Below are positions 31,646 through 34,484 of a DNA stretch of 34,484 bases, one piece after another. Under the pieces are notes generated by a model that saw only the letters and a program-made list of their open reading frames with translations, was not told where the DNA came from and did no database searches. The translations under genes and the position numbers were made by a program. Positions within the stretch are counted from its first letter, which is position 1. The number at the start of each line of letters is the position of its first letter. This stretch comes from JBCCAG01 sp050331115 (GTDB taxonomy: Bacteria; Cyanobacteriota; Cyanobacteriia; CAKZMO01), in NCBI GenBank assembly GCA_050331115.1, contig JBHJHD010000136.1:1-34484 (forward strand). The letters are read 5' to 3'.

Positions 31646-32206
31646 TAAAACCTAGCCAATTATCGTGTAAAGGACGTTCCCGCTATGGGTCAAGGTCTTT
31701 CGCGCCACTGTAGCCATCAGCCCACTAACCACCAGCCCACTAGCCACCAGCCCGCCGCATCGAGGAGCACCTCAAAGTCAGCTAGGGGCAATACAGTCCG
31801 GGGAGGAATTGGGGCATCTGGGGCGCAAGCGTTACGAAAACCCAAGCTGACGCGTCGTCCGTCCATAGAACATAAAACGTTACTTTCCAAATAAATTCAA
31901 TCCTGTGGGGGGGGATGGTGGGCTAAGTTTTAAGGGTTGCTTAAGCATTAAAAGCGGCGAGGTCGGGCGAAAACGGGGCCATTCTTGGGAAATTTGAAGC
32001 GATCGCCCCTTGGGCGTTGCCTCCCAAAGCCTAGGATTTTGATCGGTGCGGCGCTAGATGCAGCTAAAATATTTAGAATAAACGCTATATTTGTGACGAG
32101 GCCCCTCAGCGCGTAGAGCTGTCGTCAGCCGTTGGACCCGCTATCCTCGCCCTGCTGGCCCCGCTGCCGCCTCAAATTGAGTTATCGTCATCCTTAGAAG
32201 CACCAG
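31646..32206. other. 561-base divergent intergenic region with a 15-base tandem repeat
   Basis: This lies between the Ni/Co operon (minus) and the CobA-like gene (plus). It holds three 15-base units at 31714-31758, of which the first two (CCATCAGCCCACTAA and CCACCAGCCCACTAG) differ at two positions and the third diverges at its end. A run of nine Gs lies near 31905. I looked for a cobalamin riboswitch (B12 box) on both strands and do not see one. A 69-residue plus-strand frame at 31685-31894 looks non-coding. Promoters are not recognisable. Confidence 0.4.
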
Positions 32207-32779
32207 ATGGTTTCCCAGCTTTCTCGATTGCGCCCTCCTACTCCGCGCCATCTCCACGTGATTGACGGCCAGATTCAGGTTTTTACCTGCACCTGCCGCA
32301 GCTTTTTTACAGACGTTATGGCTCAGGCTTTGCGGGCGGCGGGGCAGGGTACGCCGGTGCTCGTCGTGCAGTTTCTCAAGGGGGGGATAGGCCAGGGCCC
32401 TGAACACCCGGTTCAGCTGGGGCAGCATTTAGACTGGCTCCGCTGCGGCCTGACCCGCCGCGTCGATGCGCTCCAGCTAGCCGATGCTCAAGCTGAGGTC
32501 CAGTCTGATGCCCAAATTGACGGGGCCGACGCTGACGCCCTGCGGCATCTGTGGCAGCATACCCAGACTATTGTGGGGCAGGGCCGCTATTCTCTCGTAG
32601 TTTTGGACGAGCTGAGCCTAGCGATTAAGTTCAATCTGGTCTCGGCTGATGAAGTGCTTGCGTTTCTCAACCAGCGCCCGCCCCACGTTGACGTGGTGCT
32701 GACGGGCCCCGAGATGCCCAGCGCGATTTTACAGGTAGCCGACCAGGTGACTGAACTGCGCCGCAGCCATCGGTTTTAG
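32207..32779 (+). CDS. CobA/BtuR-like adenosyltransferase-family protein without Walker A loop
   Basis: A 190-residue P-loop fold protein similar to cob(I)yrinic acid a,c-diamide adenosyltransferase. Conserved stretches are QVFTCTCRSFFTDVMAQALR, VLVVQFLKGG (51-60), the Walker B region YSLVVLDELSLAI with Asp134-Glu135, LNQRPPHVDVVLTGPEMP and the closing VTELRRSHRF. The ATP-binding loop that normally reads GNGKGKTT is replaced by CTCRSFFT at 28-35, so Gly and Lys are lost and canonical ATP binding is unlikely. It faces the Ni/Co uptake operon across a shared upstream region, which could mean a link to cobalt or corrinoid handling (inference). A strong hairpin follows the gene. Confidence 0.8.
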   Translation: MVSQLSRLRPPTPRHLHVIDGQIQVFTCTCRSFFTDVMAQALRAAGQGTPVLVVQFLKGGIGQGPEHPVQLGQHLDWLRCGLTRRVDALQLADAQAEVQSDAQIDGADADALRHLWQHTQTIVGQGRYSLVVLDELSLAIKFNLVSADEVLAFLNQRPPHVDVVLTGPEMPSAILQVADQVTELRRSHRF

Positions 32780-32793
32780 CGTGAGCCGCGATC

Positions 32794-32837
32794 GCGGTCT
32801 GCTTGAGGCTAATCTAAGATTGTCAAGCCAAGACCGC
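32794..32837 (+). terminator. Hairpin downstream of the CobA-like gene
   Basis: GCGGTCTGCTTGA (32794-32806) pairs with TCAAGCCAAGACCGC (32823-32837), fully complementary apart from a two-base bulge, with a 16-base loop. It starts 15 bases after the stop codon. No T-run follows. Confidence 0.5.
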
Positions 32838-32930
32838 AAACTAAGACCGTCGAATCATAATTGCTAAACCAAGACGGCGCAGGCTTACCGCTACGCTGCT
32901 GACCACCATCTCACCCAAAAGGGGACCCCT

Positions 32931-33539
32931 ATGATAAAAAATGACGCCTGGATCACGCAAAGGGCGCGCTCAGGGATGATTGATCCATTCGAGCCCGCCC
33001 TCGTGCGGCGGCTGTCGCCTCAAGATATTTCGCGGGGGGCTGAATCGCGCCCCGTCATCAGCTACGGCCTCTCGTCCTACGGCTACGATATCCGGCTCTC
33101 CCCTGCTGAGTTTCGCATCTTTCGGCACATTCCCGGTACGGTGGTCGATCCAAAATGCTTCAACCCCGCTAACCTCGTGCAAACGGAGCTGCACCAGGAT
33201 GAGCAGGGCGAGTTTTTCATCTTGCCGGCTCACTCCTACGGGCTGGGGGTGGCCCTAGAGCACCTGAGCATTCCCGAAAATATCAGCGTGATCTGCATCG
33301 GCAAGAGCACCTACGCCCGCTGCGGCATCATCGCTAACCTCACCCCAGCAGAGGCCGCCTGGCGCGGCCACCTAACCCTAGAGTTCTCTAATTCTTCTAG
33401 CGCCGACTGCCGAATTTATGCTGGGGAGGGCATCGTGCAGCTCCTATTTTTGGAGGGAGAACCCTGTGAGGTGAGCTACGAGCAGCGGCGCGGCAAGTAC
33501 CAAGATCAGCCCCAGGCGGTTACCCTAGCGAAGGTTTAG
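32931..33539 (+). CDS. dcd: dCTP deaminase
   Basis: Converts dCTP to dUTP (and ammonia), feeding dTMP synthesis and, with dUTPase, limiting uracil in DNA. The 202-residue protein has the family blocks SYGLSSYGYDIRL (44-56), GKSTYARCGIIANLTPAEA (124-142) with catalytic Glu141 and conserved Ser126 and Arg130, and GEGIVQLLFLEGEPCEVSY at 165-183. Length and motifs are normal. AAAAGGGGA before the ATG serves as ribosome-binding site; it lies in an 11-base palindrome (32920-32930). Confidence 0.95.
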   Translation: MIKNDAWITQRARSGMIDPFEPALVRRLSPQDISRGAESRPVISYGLSSYGYDIRLSPAEFRIFRHIPGTVVDPKCFNPANLVQTELHQDEQGEFFILPAHSYGLGVALEHLSIPENISVICIGKSTYARCGIIANLTPAEAAWRGHLTLEFSNSSSADCRIYAGEGIVQLLFLEGEPCEVSYEQRRGKYQDQPQAVTLAKV

Positions 33540-33544
33540 ACCCC

Positions 33545-33568
33545 TAAGCCAGGTAACCAGCGGGCTTA
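33545..33568. terminator. Weak bidirectional hairpin between dcd and the RTX gene
   Basis: TAAGCC (33545-33550) and GGCTTA (33563-33568) are complementary around a 12-base loop. The site lies between two convergent genes and overlaps the stop codon of the RTX gene. Confidence 0.25.
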
Positions 33569-34417
33569 AATAAACTGCGTTGCGCGGCTGGTCAAATCTA
33601 AATCGGCGGCCCCTTCCACCACGGCAATCAGCTCGTCGTTTTGGCGACCGGCCCGATTGAGAAAAATGCCCACATCTTCAGAGCCGGTGCCGCGCAGGGG
33701 CGATCGCCGCAGCAGGTAGTCCTCCGCATCCCCCCGCAGAACCAGCACGTCCTGACGCAGGTTAAAGTCTTGGATGAGCGCGTAGTCCCCGCGCCCACCG
33801 CCCTGGCGGCCGTCGTCGTAGAAGACGTCGGTGCGGCTGCCCAGCACGAAGCGATCGCGGCCGCGGCCGCCGGTCAGCTCGTCGATTTCCCTCTGGCCCG
33901 GCCTGCCGTCGCTGTCGTCGACGCCCACCAGCACGTCGCTGCCGTTGCCGCCAATAAGCTCGTCGCGGCCGCTGTCGCCTTCAAGGCGATCGCGACCGCC
34001 GCCGCCGAAAAGCACGTCGCGGCCGCCGCCGCCCTCAAGGCGATCCTGCCCGCCGTCACCCCGCAGCAGGTCTCTCCCCGCCTCGCCAAACAGGCTATCC
34101 TGCTGACCGCCCCCCGGCAGCTCGTCATCGCCGCTGCCGCCAAATAGCTCGTCGTTGCCGCCGCCCCCCAGCAGGCGATCGTCGTCGTCATCGCCCCGCA
34201 GGATGTCATTACCGCCGCCGCCGTTGAGGAAGTCGTCGCCGTCATCGCCAGAGAGGTCATCCGTACCGGCATCGCCCATGAGGGTATCGTCCCCATCGCC
34301 GCCGTCTAGCTCATCGTCATCGGTGCCGCCCTTGAGGACATCGTCGCCGTCCCCTCCCTCTATCTCGTCGTCGCCTTCTTCTCCAGAGAGCGAGTCGTCC
34401 CCGTCGTATCCCTCTAT
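33566..34417 (-). CDS. RTX/hemolysin-type calcium-binding repeat protein, 5' end disrupted
   Basis: The frame encodes about 17 glycine/aspartate-rich nonapeptide repeats of the type GGxGxDxLx (for example GGGGNDELF, GGGGRDVLF). A C-terminal domain of about 95 residues follows (FVLGSRTDVFYDDG, YALIQDFNLRQDVLVL, AADLDLTSRATQFI) that is typical of secreted cyanobacterial calcium-binding proteins exported by type I secretion. Repeats form a calcium-dependent parallel beta-roll. The first ATG is at 34279, but in-phase repeats extend upstream to the TAG at 34418-34420, so 34279 is probably not the original start. No full N-terminal domain is in the window. Confidence 0.85.
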   Translation of the reverse strand: MEGYDGDDSLSGEEGDDEIEGGDGDDVLKGGTDDDELDGGDGDDTLMGDAGTDDLSGDDGDDFLNGGGGNDILRGDDDDDRLLGGGGNDELFGGSGDDELPGGGQQDSLFGEAGRDLLRGDGGQDRLEGGGGRDVLFGGGGRDRLEGDSGRDELIGGNGSDVLVGVDDSDGRPGQREIDELTGGRGRDRFVLGSRTDVFYDDGRQGGGRGDYALIQDFNLRQDVLVLRGDAEDYLLRRSPLRGTGSEDVGIFLNRAGRQNDELIAVVEGAADLDLTSRATQFI

Positions 34418-34484
34418 CTAGTCGTCGACTTCGCCCCCCTATATAAAATCGTCGACCTCGCCGCCAAACAGCTCTTAATCACCC
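34418..34484 (-). pseudogene. Upstream RTX repeats interrupted by three in-frame stops
   Basis: In the same reading frame as the RTX gene, the repeat pattern continues to the window edge (FGGEVDDFI, then GGEVDD). It is broken by TAG at 34418-34420, TAG at 34439-34441 and TAA at 34475-34477. Compared with the repeat consensus most differences can be explained by G-to-T changes on the coding strand. This is either a decayed 5' part or low-quality sequence at a contig end. Confidence 0.6.

Noticed and set aside
31685..31894. 69-residue plus-strand ORF with HQPT repeats
   Set aside because: Its His/Pro pattern is produced by the 15-base tandem repeat; the rest is basic and without domain character, and no ribosome-binding site is visible.
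31646..32206. Possible cobalamin riboswitch next to the Ni/Co transporter
   Set aside because: A GCCACTG string at 31704-31710 resembles a B12 box but is on the wrong strand for the transporter, too far from the CobA-like gene, and the other conserved riboswitch elements are missing.
33641..34147. Plus-strand Ala/Val-rich ORF opposite the RTX gene
   Set aside because: It is the antisense shadow of the Gly/Asp nonapeptide repeats and shows the same period; no ribosome-binding site.

Overview
The window is chromosomal DNA of a cyanobacterium. The octamer GCGATCGC (HIP1) recurs throughout, inside and between genes. Several products are typical of cyanobacteria or plastids: a CSP41-like epimerase, a PAP/fibrillin protein, small SRPBCC proteins, an FHA-bearing class A penicillin-binding protein, and multi-domain CBS/PAS/GAF kinases. 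Base composition is GC-rich and even. I found no tRNA, rRNA, CRISPR array, insertion sequence or phage gene. I cannot place the genus.

Layout. 1-6000: the start of a gene leaving the left edge, a bifunctional peptidoglycan synthase with an FHA domain (its ATG is at 2584, not further upstream), a 60-residue membrane protein, an SRPBCC protein, a CSP41-type epimerase, pgsA and a single-domain response regulator. 6100-12400: an amidase-fold protein without its catalytic serines, a small protein, a fasciclin and a PAP/fibrillin gene in tandem, an SPFH-like protein, an ABC-2 type ATPase without a visible permease, and a DUF998-like membrane protein. 12400-19200: a signalling block with a response regulator of order REC-wHTH-Hpt-degenerate REC-REC, a kinase with four CBS motifs plus PAS, GAF and PAS, a CheY-like regulator and a stand-alone CBS-pair protein.

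19500-23240: a 36-residue ORF overlapping (ATGA) a degenerate isopropylmalate-dehydrogenase-like gene, a secreted SRPBCC protein, a lipoprotein preceded by a long inverted repeat, and a conserved protein of unknown function. 23233-26784 (minus strand): a compact operon of SMP-30 lactonase, MscS channel with C-terminal DEP domain, and HAD phosphatase, joined by 4-base and 11-base overlaps. 27670-31645 (minus strand): an ECF nickel/cobalt uptake operon (lipoprotein, NikL-like, CbiM, CbiQ, CbiO). Opposite it lies a CobA/BtuR-like protein whose Walker A loop is gone, then dCTP deaminase. The right edge is an RTX calcium-binding repeat protein whose repeats continue upstream through three in-frame stop codons.

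Most notable: three proteins keep an enzyme fold but have lost catalytic motifs (amidase, isopropylmalate-dehydrogenase-like, CobA-like); the MscS-DEP fusion in its overlapping operon; the five-domain regulator with a 13-bp direct repeat in front of it; and the stop-interrupted RTX repeat. I see no complete new defence or mobile system.
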